Origin: Pseudomonas tremae
GTDB taxonomy: Bacteria; Pseudomonadota; Gammaproteobacteria; Pseudomonadales; Pseudomonadaceae
NCBI RefSeq assembly: GCF_001401155.1
Contig: NZ_LJRO01000029.1
Coordinates: 1-33,255 of the forward strand
Length of the DNA stretch: 33,255 nucleotides
Direction of reading: 5' to 3'
The position numbers were made by a program, and so were the translations under genes. A model generated the notes under the pieces. That model was not told the origin of the DNA. It saw only the letters and a program-made list of their open reading frames with translations, and ran no database searches. This document shows, one piece after another, positions 18,270 through 27,221 of this stretch (its first letter is position 1; each line of letters starts with the position of its first letter).

Positions 18270-19796
18270 ATGAATGTCTCATTAAGCGACACATCGACCA
18301 CCGTCGCCCGTGTGAAACTGCTGATCAACGGTGCATGGATCGACTCGCAAAGCAGCGAATGGCAAGACGTCGTCAACCCGGCCACTCAGGAAGTTCTTGC
18401 CCAAGTGCCTTTTGCGACGCCCGACGAAGTTGATGCCGCGGTGGCCGCCGGGCAGGCCGCCTTTCGGAGTTGGCGTGACACGCCAATCGGGGCTCGCATG
18501 CGCATCATGCTCAGGTTGCAGGCGCTGATCCGCGAGCACTCCAAACGTATCGCCGCGGTACTGAGCGCCGAGCAGGGCAAGACGCTGGCGGACGCCGAGG
18601 GCGACATTTTTCGCGGCCTGGAGGTGGTCGAGCACGCGTGTTCGATCGGTACGCTGCAAATGGGCGAGTTCGCCGAAAACGTCGCCAGTGGCGTTGATAC
18701 CTATACGCTGCGCCAACCCATCGGCGTGTGCGCAGGTATTACCCCGTTCAACTTTCCAGCGATGATTCCACTGTGGATGTTTCCGATGGCGATTGCCTGC
18801 GGCAACACCTTTGTCCTCAAGCCCTCCGAGCAGGATCCGCTGTCGACCATGCTGCTGGTCGAACTTGCGGTCGAGGCGGGTGTGCCGGCTGGCGTGCTCA
18901 ATGTGGTGCACGGCGGCAAGGATGTGGTGGACGCGATCTGTATTCACAAGGACATCAAGGCTGTTTCCTTCGTCGGTTCGACTGCCGTCGGCACTCACGT
19001 GTATGACCTGGCCGGGCGGAATGGCAAGCGTGTGCAGGCGATGATGGGCGCGAAGAATCATGCGGTCGTGCTCCCTGACGCCAATCGTGAGCAGACCCTG
19101 AATGCGTTGGTAGGGGCAGGTTTTGGTGCGGCAGGTCAGCGCTGCATGGCGACGTCTGTAGTGGTGCTGGTCGGTGCGTCGAAACAATGGCTGCCGGAGC
19201 TCAAGGCGTTGGCGCAGAAACTCAAGGTCAATGCCGGTCACGAGCCAGGCACCGACGTTGGCCCGGTGATTTCCCGGCGGGCGAAGCAACGCATTCTCGA
19301 TCTGATCGACAGCGGCGTACGTGAAGGCGCCACGCTTGAGCTGGACGGTCGTGATGTGTCTGTGGCGGGCTATGAAGGCGGTAATTTCGTGGGGCCGACG
19401 CTGTTCTCGGGCGTTACCACCGACATGCAGATCTACACGCAGGAAATCTTTGGTCCGGTGCTGGTGGTGCTGGAGGTCGACACGCTGGATGAGGCCATTG
19501 CGCTGGTCAACGCTAACCCGTTTGGCAACGGCACCGGGTTGTTCACGCAAAGTGGTGCAGCGGCGCGCAAGTTTCAGAGTGAGATCGACGTGGGTCAGGT
19601 AGGGATCAACATTCCGATCCCCGTGCCCGTGCCGTTCTTCAGCTTCACCGGCTCGCGAGGTTCCAGGCTGGGCGATCTGGGGCCTTATGGCAAACAGGTG
19701 GTGCAGTTCTACACTCAGACCAAGACCGTCACCAGCCGCTGGTTCGACGACGACAGCGTGAATGATGGCGTGAACACCACGATCAATCTGCGCTGA
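18270..19796 (+). CDS. mmsA: Methylmalonate-semialdehyde dehydrogenase (CoA-acylating)
   Basis: MmsA converts methylmalonate semialdehyde (from valine) to propionyl-CoA, and malonate semialdehyde to acetyl-CoA, using NAD+ and CoA. The 508-residue product is a normal-length ALDH6 family member. The cofactor-binding segment is [20 protein letters not shown] and the Rossmann glycine motif is FVGSTAVG. The catalytic cysteine is Cys292 in [12 protein letters not shown]. The region [12 protein letters not shown] stands where other aldehyde dehydrogenases have the general-base glutamate; its absence is typical of the CoA-dependent ALDH6 enzymes. The C-terminal [10 protein letters not shown] is also typical. 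AAGGAGA lies nine bases before the ATG. It is followed after 34 bases by mmsB and is divergent from the LysR regulator. Confidence 0.95.
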   Translation: MNVSLSDTSTTVARVKLLINGAWIDSQSSEWQDVVNPATQEVLAQVPFATPDEVDAAVAAGQAAFRSWRDTPIGARMRIMLRLQALIREHSKRIAAVLSAEQGKTLADAEGDIFRGLEVVEHACSIGTLQMGEFAENVASGVDTYTLRQPIGVCAGITPFNFPAMIPLWMFPMAIACGNTFVLKPSEQDPLSTMLLVELAVEAGVPAGVLNVVHGGKDVVDAICIHKDIKAVSFVGSTAVGTHVYDLAGRNGKRVQAMMGAKNHAVVLPDANREQTLNALVGAGFGAAGQRCMATSVVVLVGASKQWLPELKALAQKLKVNAGHEPGTDVGPVISRRAKQRILDLIDSGVREGATLELDGRDVSVAGYEGGNFVGPTLFSGVTTDMQIYTQEIFGPVLVVLEVDTLDEAIALVNANPFGNGTGLFTQSGAAARKFQSEIDVGQVGINIPIPVPVPFFSFTGSRGSRLGDLGPYGKQVVQFYTQTKTVTSRWFDDDSVNDGVNTTINLR

Positions 19797-19830
19797 GCGC
19801 TGACTGCCGATAAGGCCAGGGAGAACAATA

Positions 19831-20718
19831 ATGAACATTGCATTCATCGGTCTGGGCAACATGGGCGCTCCCATGGCCCGCAACCTCATCAACGCAGGTC
19901 ACAGCCTGCAACTGTTCGACGTGAACACGGTTGTGCTGAGCGAGTTTGCCGGGCTGGGCGCCAAGGTCAGCGATTCCCCCAGACAGGCGGCTGAGGGCAG
20001 TGAGCTGGTTATTACCATGCTGCCCGCAGCTGCGCATGTGCGTAGCGTGTACCTGAATGACGATGGTGTGCTGAAGGGGATTTCGCCCGGCGTCCCGGCT
20101 GTTGATTGCAGCACCATTGATCCGCAGACCATCCGCGATATCGCTGGCATTGCTACGCAGCAGGGCGTCATCCTGGGCGATGCACCTGTGTCAGGCGGAA
20201 CCGGTGGCGCACAGGCCGGGACGTTGACGTTCATGGTCGGCGGCTCTGTGCAGCATTTTGCCACGCTCAAACCGGTGCTGGCGCTGATGGGCCGCAACAT
20301 CGTGCATTGCGGCGACGTGGGCACCGGGCAGATCGCCAAGATCTGCAACAACATGCTCTTGGCGATTTCCATGATTGGTGTGTCCGAATCGATGGCGCTG
20401 GGCAATGCATTGGGCATCGACACCGAAGTGCTGGCCAGCATCATCAATACCTCGACGGGCCGCTGCTGGAGCTCCGAGGCTTATAACCCCTGGCCTGGCA
20501 TCGTCGAAACCGCGCCAGCATCACGTGGTTATAGCGGCGGCTTTGGCGCCGAACTGATGCTCAAGGATCTGGGCCTGGCAACCGAAGCAGCACGTTCGGT
20601 GCAGCAACCGGTGGTTCTCGGCGCTGTGGCCCAACAGCTTTATCAGGCAATGAGCCTGCGCGGCGATGGCGGCAAGGATTTTTCGGCGATCATCGAGGGG
20701 TATCGTAGAAAATCGTGA
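19831..20718 (+). CDS. mmsB: 3-hydroxyisobutyrate dehydrogenase
   Basis: MmsB oxidises 3-hydroxyisobutyrate to methylmalonate semialdehyde with NAD+, the step immediately before MmsA in valine degradation. The 295-residue product starts with the dinucleotide-binding motif IAFIGLGNMGAPMARNL. It has the substrate-binding signature DAPVSGGTGGAQAGTLTFMVGG (two blocks around residues 117-138), the catalytic lysine region GQIAKICNNMLLA, and the C-terminal FGAELMLKDLGLA with the conserved KDLGLA core. GGGAGAACAATA precedes the ATG, a strong ribosome site. It is co-transcribed with mmsA. No other valine-pathway genes (acyl-CoA dehydrogenase, enoyl-CoA hydratase) follow. Confidence 0.95.
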   Translation: MNIAFIGLGNMGAPMARNLINAGHSLQLFDVNTVVLSEFAGLGAKVSDSPRQAAEGSELVITMLPAAAHVRSVYLNDDGVLKGISPGVPAVDCSTIDPQTIRDIAGIATQQGVILGDAPVSGGTGGAQAGTLTFMVGGSVQHFATLKPVLALMGRNIVHCGDVGTGQIAKICNNMLLAISMIGVSESMALGNALGIDTEVLASIINTSTGRCWSSEAYNPWPGIVETAPASRGYSGGFGAELMLKDLGLATEAARSVQQPVVLGAVAQQLYQAMSLRGDGGKDFSAIIEGYRRKS

Positions 20719-20924
20719 GTGCCTCGATTGCAGGACGTAGATGTCAGCTTAATGTATTTCCGGTTTTTGCATTAGGTAAACGCGAAAGAACCGGCTACTT
20801 TGGACGTCGTCATACCCGCACAGGGATGCCCGGTACGCTTTGATCAGAAGCACAGCGTCCCTTGCCCCAGGCCTGGCGCTGTACTCATCAAACGTCCCCG
20901 ACTCAGAAAAAGAAGAGACCGACC

Positions 20925-22652
20925 ATGAAGTTCGAACCCCTCGCCAGGTCGCTGATTGCGACAGCACTGATTGTCGCGTATTTCCCCACATTCGCGGCAT
21001 CACAAGCCCCGGTTGCCGCTGAAAACGGCATGGTCGTGACCGCCCAGCATCTAGCTACTCACGTAGGTGTCGATGTGCTCAAGGCCGGTGGCAACGCCGT
21101 CGATGCCGCGGTTGCAGTCGGGTATGCGCTGGCGGTGGTCTATCCCGCGGCGGGTAACCTAGGTGGCGGCGGCTTCATGACCATCCAGCTGGCTGACGGA
21201 CGCAAGACCTTCCTCGACTTCCGCGAAAAGGCCCCCCTTGCAGCGACAGCCAATATGTATCTGGACAAGGACGGCAAGATCATCCCTGACCTGAGCGTCA
21301 AAGGTCACCTGGCCGTCGGCGTACCAGGCACCGTGTCCGGCATGGAAATGGCCCTGAGCAAATACGGCACGCGCAAGCGCGAAGAGGTCATTGCTCCGGC
21401 GATAAAACTGGCTGAAGACGGCTTCGTACTGGGGCAGGGCGATGTGGACATGCTGTCCAGCGCCACCGATGTGTTCAAGGCGGACATGGCCGATTCCGGG
21501 TCGATCTTCCTCAACAAGGGCGAACCGATGCAGGTTGGTCAGAAGCTGGTGCAGAAGGACCTCGCCAAAACGCTCAAGGAAGTGTCCGAGAAGGGCAGTG
21601 ACGGTTTCTATAAAGGCTGGGTCGCCAAGGCGCTGGTCGATTCGAGTCAGGCTGGCAAGGGCATCATCACCCAAGCCGACCTCGACCACTACAAGACCCG
21701 CGAGCTGGCACCGGTCGAGTGCGACTACCGTGGCTATCACGTCGTGTCGGCGCCGCTACCGAGTTCCGGCGGCGTAGTCATCTGCCAGATTCTCAACATC
21801 CTCGAAGGCTACCCGATGAAAGAGCTGGGCTTTCGCTCGGCGCAGGGGATGCATTATCAGATAGAAGCCATGCGCCATGCCTACGCTGACCGAAACAGCT
21901 ACCTGGGCGACCCCGATTTCGTCAAGAACCCGCTTGAGCATCTGCTGGACGTCAAGTACGCGGCCAAGCTGCGCGCGGCTATCGACCCGCACAAAGCCGG
22001 TGACTCGAACAAGATCAAACCCGGTGTCGCGCCCCACGAAGGCAGCAACACCACCCATTATTCGATTGTCGACAAATGGGGCAACGCCGTATCGGTGACC
22101 TATACCCTGAACAACTGGTTCGGCGCGGGCGTCATGGCCAGTAAGACTGGTGTGATTCTCAACGACGAAATGGATGATTTCACCGTCAAGGTCGGCGTGC
22201 CCAACATGTATGGGCTGGTGCAGGGCGAAGCCAACGCCATCGCGCCGGGCAAGACGCCGCTGTCGTCGATGAGCCCGACCATCGTCACCAAGGATGGCAA
22301 GGCTGTCATGGTCGTCGGTACGCCGGGTGGCAGCCGCATCATTACCGCAACCCTGCTGACCATGCTCAATGTCATCGACTACGGCATGAATATTCAGGAA
22401 GCCGTGGACGCGCCGCGTTTCCACCAGCAATGGCAGCCTGAAGAAACCAATATCGATACCTTCGCGGTCAGCCCGGACACGCTGAAGATTCTCGAAAGCT
22501 GGGGCCAGAAATTCGCCGGTCCGCAACCACTCAACCACGTGGCAGCGATTCTGGTTGGCGCGCCTTCGCTGGGCGGCAAGCCGGTCGGCAACAATCGGTT
22601 CTACGGGGCCAACGACCCAAGACGCAACACCGGGTTGTCACTGGGTTACTGA
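20925..22652 (+). CDS. ggt: Gamma-glutamyltranspeptidase, periplasmic
   Basis: GGT hydrolyses or transfers the gamma-glutamyl group of glutathione and related peptides in the periplasm. It is made as a precursor that cleaves itself into two subunits. The 575-residue product begins with a signal peptide (MKFEPLARSLIATALIVAY, then FPTFA) ending near residue 25. The nucleophile and new N-terminus of the small subunit is predicted to be Thr376 in GSNTTHYSIVDKWGNAVSV, matching E. coli Thr391. The small subunit has PLSSMSPTIV and TPGGSRIITATLLTMLN, the oxyanion and substrate loops. The ATG at 20925 gives the signal peptide and follows AGAAGAGA; the frame upstream is not coding. The 206 bases between mmsB and ggt contain only a 6-bp inverted repeat (20760-20765 / 20789-20794). 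It stands alone and ends at a clear terminator. Confidence 0.95.
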   Translation: MKFEPLARSLIATALIVAYFPTFAASQAPVAAENGMVVTAQHLATHVGVDVLKAGGNAVDAAVAVGYALAVVYPAAGNLGGGGFMTIQLADGRKTFLDFREKAPLAATANMYLDKDGKIIPDLSVKGHLAVGVPGTVSGMEMALSKYGTRKREEVIAPAIKLAEDGFVLGQGDVDMLSSATDVFKADMADSGSIFLNKGEPMQVGQKLVQKDLAKTLKEVSEKGSDGFYKGWVAKALVDSSQAGKGIITQADLDHYKTRELAPVECDYRGYHVVSAPLPSSGGVVICQILNILEGYPMKELGFRSAQGMHYQIEAMRHAYADRNSYLGDPDFVKNPLEHLLDVKYAAKLRAAIDPHKAGDSNKIKPGVAPHEGSNTTHYSIVDKWGNAVSVTYTLNNWFGAGVMASKTGVILNDEMDDFTVKVGVPNMYGLVQGEANAIAPGKTPLSSMSPTIVTKDGKAVMVVGTPGGSRIITATLLTMLNVIDYGMNIQEAVDAPRFHQQWQPEETNIDTFAVSPDTLKILESWGQKFAGPQPLNHVAAILVGAPSLGGKPVGNNRFYGANDPRRNTGLSLGY

Positions 22653-22663
22653 GTCATCTCGCC

Positions 22664-22706
22664 AAAAACGCCACAGCCCTGGGTTTCAGGGGCGTGGCGT
22701 TTTTGT
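22664..22706 (+). terminator. Bidirectional terminator between ggt and the phnE-like gene
   Basis: AAAAACGCCAC, then AGCCCT, a loop, AGGGGC and GTGGCGTTTTT form a long, nearly perfect stem flanked by A and T runs. It can stop ggt transcripts on the plus strand and the convergent ABC operon on the minus strand. Confidence 0.85.
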
Positions 22707-22720
22707 TTCTGCGGGTCTGT

Positions 22721-23488
22721 TCAGTTGCGCACCCAACGCTGCCGGCTCCAGCCGCTTAATGCATCGACGGCAAAGACCAGGATCAGCATGGCGAGAATCA
22801 CCGTACTGGCCTGCGCCTCCTGGAACAGGCTGAGGCTGACGTAAAGCATCTGTCCCAGACCTCCTGCACCGACGAAGCCCAGCACGCTGGCCATGCGAAT
22901 ATTGTTTTCCCAGCGGTACAGCGTGTAGGCCAGCAATTGCGGCCAGAGGTTGGGCAACGTTCCATAACCGAATGCCTGCCAGGCGCTGCCACCTTGCAGG
23001 CGAATCGCAGCGGCGGGCTCTGGTGAGGTATTTTCCAGCGCTTCGGCAAACAGGCGGCCGAGTACGCCGGTGGTGTGCAGGGCCAGTGCCAGCGTGCCCG
23101 CATTTGGGCCGAGCCCGGCAGCCAGCACCATCAGCACCGCCCAGACCAGCTCAGGGATGGCGCGCAGTGCATTGAGCAGCAAGCGGCTCAGGCTGCGCAG
23201 CGGCCAGCCCAGCCGACCGGCAGCGGGCAACGCCAACAGCAAACCGACAACAGCGGCCAGCAATGTACCCAGCGCCGACATGGCCAGTGTTTCCAAAGCG
23301 CCCTTGATGATTACCTGCAAGTGCTCGCTGCTGAGGTCGGGGCTCATGAAGCGCAACGCATAACGGCCCATTTGCGTCAGGTTGTCATGACTGCCCAGCG
23401 TGAACAGGTCCAGACCGAGGTACAGGAACGACTCGATCACCGCTGCGAATATCGCCAGTAGTAACAGTACGTTGCCCGTGCGCTTCAT
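22721..23488 (-). CDS. PhnE-like ABC permease (second of pair), probable selenium-oxyanion uptake
   Basis: This is a 255-residue inner-membrane permease of the phosphonate/phosphite (PhnE/PtxC) type with about six hydrophobic segments. The ABC-permease EAA loop, where the ATPase docks, is RLQGGSAWQAFGYGTLPNLWPQ, and the family signature RWENNIRMASVLGFVGAGGLGQ follows. It is the last gene of a four-gene operon. Its ATG overlaps the stop of the preceding permease gene in an ATGA. The two permeases resemble each other throughout and probably form the heterodimeric channel. Annotation pipelines would call it phosphonate permease PhnE; the context (divergent selD-selU, no phosphonate lyase genes) suggests a selenium compound instead. 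The substrate is inferred, not seen. Confidence 0.9.
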   Translation of the reverse strand: MKRTGNVLLLLAIFAAVIESFLYLGLDLFTLGSHDNLTQMGRYALRFMSPDLSSEHLQVIIKGALETLAMSALGTLLAAVVGLLLALPAAGRLGWPLRSLSRLLLNALRAIPELVWAVLMVLAAGLGPNAGTLALALHTTGVLGRLFAEALENTSPEPAAAIRLQGGSAWQAFGYGTLPNLWPQLLAYTLYRWENNIRMASVLGFVGAGGLGQMLYVSLSLFQEAQASTVILAMLILVFAVDALSGWSRQRWVRN

Positions 23489-24312
23489 GTGAACTGCCTG
23501 CGCAACAAGCGACTGAGCTGGTCGGCGAGCAGCACCAGCAGCAGGAAGGTCAACAGCATGCTTGCCACCTCGTCACCGGCAAACATGCGCATCGACAGGT
23601 CGATCTGTTGGCCGAGGCCGCCCGCGCCGACAAAGCCCATCACCACAGAAGCCCGAACCGCGCACTCCCAGCGGTACACGGTGTAAGAGGTCAGCTCAGC
23701 GGCTGCATTGGGCAGAATGCCGTAGGCAAGTGCGGCGAGCCTGCCGCTGCCCGACTGGAGCAGCGCGTGGGCCGGTCGCTGGTCCACGGATTCGAAAATC
23801 TCGGCGTAGACCTTACCCAGCATGCCTGCATAGGTAATGGCGATGGCCAATACACCGGCAGTGGGCCCCAGGCCGACTGCGCGCACGAACAGCAGCGCCC
23901 AGACGATTTCCGGCACGCTGCGCAAGAAGATCAACAGCCCGCGCACCGGCCAGCGCAGGCATTGGCCAAGCCCGCCGGGCCGCCCGCCGCGAGAGGCTGC
24001 CGACAGGGAAAGCGCCTTGCTGGCGAGCAGGCTGGCCGGCACCGCCAAAAGCAGCGCGAGGGCGATGCCCGCTGTGGCGATAGCCAGGGTTTGCAGCGTG
24101 GCATCCAGCAGCAGGCCGAGGAATTCTGCAGAATGCGCCGGAGGCCAGAACCCGGCGAGAAAGTTGCCCATCGTCCGAGCGTTGTCGGCCTGCAGCAATA
24201 CAAACGGGTTCATTTCGGCCAGACGAATTCCCGGCCAGAGCAGGGCCACGGCCAGCAGCGTCAACAGCAGGCGTGGTACCGCCGCCGGGTCGCGCTGGTC
24301 CCGACTCAGCAT
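23485..24312 (-). CDS. PhnE-like ABC permease (first of pair), probable selenium-oxyanion uptake
   Basis: This is a 275-residue permease related to the next gene in the operon. It has an N-terminal hydrophobic segment (RLLLTLLAVALLWPGIRLA), a periplasmic stretch, then the core membrane domain with the EAA-type loop around LLQSGSGRLAALAYGILPNAAAE. The PhnE signature RWECAVRASVVMGFVGAGGLGQQ is near the C-terminus. Its ATG overlaps the end of the ATPase gene by seven bases (ATGCTGA), and its stop overlaps the next permease start, so all four importer genes are likely co-translated. Two distinct PhnE-like permeases are common in this subgroup, whereas the classical E. coli phosphonate system has one. 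The substrate is inferred from context only. Confidence 0.9.
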   Translation of the reverse strand: MLSRDQRDPAAVPRLLLTLLAVALLWPGIRLAEMNPFVLLQADNARTMGNFLAGFWPPAHSAEFLGLLLDATLQTLAIATAGIALALLLAVPASLLASKALSLSAASRGGRPGGLGQCLRWPVRGLLIFLRSVPEIVWALLFVRAVGLGPTAGVLAIAITYAGMLGKVYAEIFESVDQRPAHALLQSGSGRLAALAYGILPNAAAELTSYTVYRWECAVRASVVMGFVGAGGLGQQIDLSMRMFAGDEVASMLLTFLLLVLLADQLSRLLRRQFT

Positions 24313-25103
24313 CGCGGTGTCCAGGGCAGGTCGGTGGCGTCGGAGGTGGGTTCAGGGCGCAGTTGTTCATTGGCATATAGCGTGTCGAGATGCTGCCGTT
24401 CGACCTCGCTGGCCTTGAGGTCAAAATGGATGCGCCCATCGCGCACACCGATGATCCGCGCAAAGTGCGCCAGCGCCAGCTCTACCGCATGCAGGCTGGC
24501 GACCAGCGTGACGTTGTGTTCGAGGGCGTGCTGACACAACAACGCCAGCGTGTGATCCGCCAGACGCGGGTCCATTGCCGAGACAGGCTCATCGGCCAGC
24601 AACAGTTCTGGCGCCTGATACAGGGCGCGAGCAATACCGACGCGCTGTAACTGACCACCGGATAACTGCTGGCAGCGCTCGAAGAGCTTGTCGGCCAGAT
24701 CCAGCCTGGCAAGCACTGCGCGCGCGCCGGGTACATCCAGCGGATGCAGCAGGTTCAGCAGGCTTTTGCCCAGCCCCCATTGGCCCAGCTTGCCCGCCGA
24801 CACCGCGGTTACCACACGTTGACGTGGGGGCAACGGCGGCGCCTGATGAATCAGGGCAATACGGCTGCGCAGGTGCTGGCGTTGTCTGCTGGAGAGTTGC
24901 CAGGGATTGGCCCCCAGCACCTCCAGTTGGCCGGCGCTGGGTGGCAGAGCGCTGGCCAACAGGTTTAGCAACGTCGTCTTGCCAGCGCCGGACGGGCCGA
25001 TAATCGCCACCCGTTCACCACGCGCGACGCTCAGATCCAGATCGCGCAGCGCCCGCGTGCCGTTGCTGTGGCGCAACTCGATGGCGGACAGGCGCAGGGT
25101 CAT
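24306..25103 (-). CDS. PhnC-like ABC transporter ATPase, probable selenium-oxyanion uptake
   Basis: This 265-residue protein is the cytoplasmic ATPase that powers the neighbouring permeases. Walker A is GPSGAGKTTLLNLL (about residues 36-49). The Q-loop region is IALIHQAPPLPPRQRVV, the ABC signature LSGGQLQRVGIARAL, Walker B LLLADEPVSAMDP and the switch histidine is in VASLHAVELAL. The pattern matches PhnC-type ATPases. Its start overlaps the stop of the binding-protein gene in an ATGA. All catalytic motifs are intact. The name phnC would follow the family, but function here more likely concerns selenium, given selD and selU across the intergenic region. Confidence 0.93.
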   Translation of the reverse strand: MTLRLSAIELRHSNGTRALRDLDLSVARGERVAIIGPSGAGKTTLLNLLASALPPSAGQLEVLGANPWQLSSRQRQHLRSRIALIHQAPPLPPRQRVVTAVSAGKLGQWGLGKSLLNLLHPLDVPGARAVLARLDLADKLFERCQQLSGGQLQRVGIARALYQAPELLLADEPVSAMDPRLADHTLALLCQHALEHNVTLVASLHAVELALAHFARIIGVRDGRIHFDLKASEVERQHLDTLYANEQLRPEPTSDATDLPWTPRC

Positions 25104-25951
25104 TTCAGCAGGTCGGCAGCGCGTGCGGCTTCTTCGATGCCCTTGTAGTTCTCAGGCTTTGTCTCGATAAAGCGGCTAGCAGCCTGAAGGTCAAGAATTG
25201 CCTTCTGCTCAGGGTTGGCCGGGTCCAGGTCAAGGAATGCCTGTTTGATCTTCGCCGCCAGTGCCGGGTCGAGAGTGCCGCGCACGGTCCAGTTGTAGTC
25301 GAAGTAAGTCGGTGTGGTCGCGAAGACGTGAACCTTGTTGGTGTCGACCTTGCCGCTGGCAACCAGTTTGTCCCACACACTGGCATTCAGTACGCCCGCA
25401 TCGACCTTGCCCGCCTGTACCCAGGCAGCGGTTGCGTCATGCGCGCCCGAGTAAGCGACGCGGCTGAAGAACGTCTCCGGCTTGATGTTTTCCTTGAGCA
25501 TGAAATAACGCGGCATCAGGCTGCCCGACGTCGACGACACCGAGCCAAAGGCGAACGTCTTGCCCTTGAGGTCGGCGAGGGTCTTTACGTTCGGGTCGGA
25601 AGTGATGAATTTGCTGGTGAACTGGGCGTCCTGTTCACGCTGTACCAGCGGCAGAGCGTTACCCGTCTTGAGGTTGACCTGGACAAACGTGAAGCCACCC
25701 AGCCAGGCCATGTCGAGCCGATCAGTGGCAAGCGCTTCGACCACTGCCGGATAGTCCGCCACTGGCACGAACTCTACTTTCATGCCCAGACGCTGCTCCA
25801 GATAAGCGCCCAGCGGTTTGAACTTGCGCAGCAGTTCGGTAGGCGCTTCATCCGGAATGGCCGAAACACGCAGGGTGTCAGCCGCGTGACTGGTCAGCGC
25901 GGAGAAGGACAGGGCAAGGCCGGCGGCGAGCGCCAGGGTACGCTTGAGCAT
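25100..25951 (-). CDS. Periplasmic binding protein, PhnD family, putative selenate-type
   Basis: This 283-residue protein is the substrate-binding component of the importer. A Sec signal peptide (MLKRTLALAAGLALSFSAL, cleavage likely after SHA near residue 23) has no lipobox cysteine, so the mature protein is free in the periplasm. The body shows the phosphate/phosphite/phosphonate-binding pattern: LRKFKPLGAYLEQRLGMKVE, MAWLGGFTFVQ, FGSVSSTSGSLMPRYFMLKE and YSGAHDATAAWVQAGKVDAG. A subfamily of these proteins (TIGR04553, as I recall) is annotated as putative selenate-binding because it occurs beside selD or the selenouridine synthase gene, as here. The ATG at 25951 follows GGAGAAC at six bases; upstream in-frame codons would destroy the signal peptide. 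The ligand is inferred from context, and phosphite or another oxyanion remains possible. Confidence 0.9.
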   Translation of the reverse strand: MLKRTLALAAGLALSFSALTSHAADTLRVSAIPDEAPTELLRKFKPLGAYLEQRLGMKVEFVPVADYPAVVEALATDRLDMAWLGGFTFVQVNLKTGNALPLVQREQDAQFTSKFITSDPNVKTLADLKGKTFAFGSVSSTSGSLMPRYFMLKENIKPETFFSRVAYSGAHDATAAWVQAGKVDAGVLNASVWDKLVASGKVDTNKVHVFATTPTYFDYNWTVRGTLDPALAAKIKQAFLDLDPANPEQKAILDLQAASRFIETKPENYKGIEEAARAADLLK

Positions 25952-25974
25952 GGAAGTTCTCCGTTCAATAGCGG

Positions 25975-26016
25975 AAAAAAGGGGAAAACGCCGCCTGAGT
26001 GAACAGGCAGCGTTTT
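25975..26016 (-). promoter_or_regulatory. Terminator-like hairpin in the importer leader (possible attenuator)
   Basis: On the minus strand AAAACGCTGCCTG, a six-base loop (TTCACT) and CAGGCGGCGTTTT form a 13-bp stem with one T-G pair. It is followed by CCCC and T6. It sits about 20 bases after the predicted transcription start and 34 bases before the start codon of the binding-protein gene. No gene upstream on this strand needs termination here. Confidence 0.6.
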
Positions 26017-26042
26017 GCAGGATTCGGCAACAGTGCGCGGGG

Positions 26043-26071
26043 ATTATAAGAGGCATGGCGAGAAAGGCCAG
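26043..26071 (-). promoter_or_regulatory. Candidate promoter of the importer operon
   Basis: A perfect -10 hexamer TATAAT reads on the minus strand at 26048-26043. The -35 region, 17 bases upstream (CTGGCC, 26071-26066), is poor, suggesting an activator or weak activity. The leader to the start codon would be roughly 85 bases and includes the terminator-like hairpin. Confidence 0.45.
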
Positions 26072-26089
26072 TTTCACAGGCTGACTGTC

Positions 26090-26100
26090 GGGGGGGGGGG
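26090..26100. repeat. Run of 11 G in the divergent selenium region
   Basis: Eleven consecutive G lie between the predicted promoters of the importer operon and of selD. Such runs are prone to slippage in replication and also to sequencing error. Confidence 0.9.
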
Positions 26101-26121
26101 ACAACCGGCGGGCGAAGCGGT

Positions 26122-26151
26122 TTGCGCTGAGGCCGGCACAGCCCCTAGACT
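26122..26151 (+). promoter_or_regulatory. Candidate selD-selU promoter
   Basis: TTGCGC (26122-26127), an 18-base spacer and TAGACT (26146-26151) form an acceptable sigma-70 promoter. The leader would be about 30 bases before the selD ATG at 26187, which is preceded by CGAGAG. Confidence 0.45.
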
Positions 26152-26186
26152 CCGCAGCCTGTTTCCCCGTTACCGAGAGTGCCGCG

Positions 26187-27221
26187 ATGAATGAGCCAAT
26201 CCGCCTGACCCAGTACAGTCACGGAGCAGGGTGTGGCTGCAAGATTTCCCCTAAGGTGCTGGACGTTATCCTCGCCGGCAGCGGCGCTCAGAACCTGGAC
26301 CCTAAATTGTGGGTAGGCAACACCTCTCGTGACGACGCAGCGGTCTATGCGCTAGACGACGAGCGTGGAGTGGTGTCGACCACCGACTTCTTCATGCCCA
26401 TCGTCGATGATCCGTTCGATTTCGGCCGCATCGCAGCGACCAACGCGATCAGCGATATCTATGCGATGGGCGGCGACCCGCTGATGGCCATCGCGATTCT
26501 CGGCTGGCCGGTTAATCTGCTGCCGCCTGAGGTGGCCCGAGAGGTCATCCGGGGCGGTCGCGCAGTGTGCGACGCTGCCGGTATCCCGCTGGCTGGCGGT
26601 CACTCCATTGATGCGCCGGAACCGATCTTCGGCCTGGCCGTCACGGGTGTGGTGCAGAAAAAACACATGAAACGCAACGACACTGCCCAGGCCGGTTGCA
26701 CGCTTTACCTGACCAAGCCGCTGGGCATCGGCATTCTGACCACCGCCGAAAAAAAATCGAAACTGCGCGAAGAGGATGTCGGCCTGGCGCGCGACTGGAT
26801 GTGTACCCTGAACAAATCGGGCAGTCGCTTCGGCAAGCTGGCCGGCGTGGCGGCGATGACCGATGTCACCGGCTTCGGTCTGCTTGGGCATCTGGTGGAA
26901 ATGGCTGACGGCGCAGGGTTGACCGCTCGTCTTGATTTCGCTGCAGTACCGCGCCTGCCCGGTGTCGATCACTATATTGCCGAGGGCTGCGTGCCCGGCG
27001 GCACACTGCGCAATTTCGAAAGCTACGGCGACAAGATCGGTTCGCTGAGCGATGCCCAGCGCGACCTGTTATGCGACCCGCAGACCAGCGGCGGCCTGCT
27101 GGTCGCTGTCAGCCCGGAAGGCGAGGCGCAGTTTCTGACGGTGGCTGCCGAACTGGGCCTGCTGCTCACCCCGATCGGCACACTGCTGGAGCGACAGACC
27201 CACGCCGTCGAGGTGTTCTGA
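26187..27221 (+). CDS. selD: Selenophosphate synthase
   Basis: SelD makes selenophosphate from selenide and ATP, the selenium donor for selenocysteine and for 2-selenouridine in tRNA. The 344-residue product matches the usual length. The flexible N-terminal loop [12 protein letters not shown] carries the catalytic Cys16 and Lys19 (E. coli Cys17 and Lys20). This is the cysteine form of the enzyme, not the selenocysteine form. The AIR-synthase-like ATP-binding elements are present: [22 protein letters not shown] in two blocks with metal-binding Asp, [22 protein letters not shown] and [15 protein letters not shown]. It is the first gene of the plus-strand unit. Its TGA overlaps the selU ATG by one base (TGATG). 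It lies back to back with the ABC importer, which plausibly supplies its selenium. Confidence 0.97.
   Translation: MNEPIRLTQYSHGAGCGCKISPKVLDVILAGSGAQNLDPKLWVGNTSRDDAAVYALDDERGVVSTTDFFMPIVDDPFDFGRIAATNAISDIYAMGGDPLMAIAILGWPVNLLPPEVAREVIRGGRAVCDAAGIPLAGGHSIDAPEPIFGLAVTGVVQKKHMKRNDTAQAGCTLYLTKPLGIGILTTAEKKSKLREEDVGLARDWMCTLNKSGSRFGKLAGVAAMTDVTGFGLLGHLVEMADGAGLTARLDFAAVPRLPGVDHYIAEGCVPGGTLRNFESYGDKIGSLSDAQRDLLCDPQTSGGLLVAVSPEGEAQFLTVAAELGLLLTPIGTLLERQTHAVEVF

Noticed and set aside
20719..20924. Inverted repeat CCGGTT / AACCGG as terminator of mmsB or operator of ggt
   Set aside because: The stem is only six pairs around a long loop and no T-run follows, so neither role is supported.
22721..25951. 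Straightforward annotation as a phosphonate importer (phnC, phnD, phnE)
   Set aside because: The proteins are of that superfamily, but no phosphonate or phosphite metabolism gene is near and selD-selU are divergent neighbours. I kept the family description and left the gene symbols empty.
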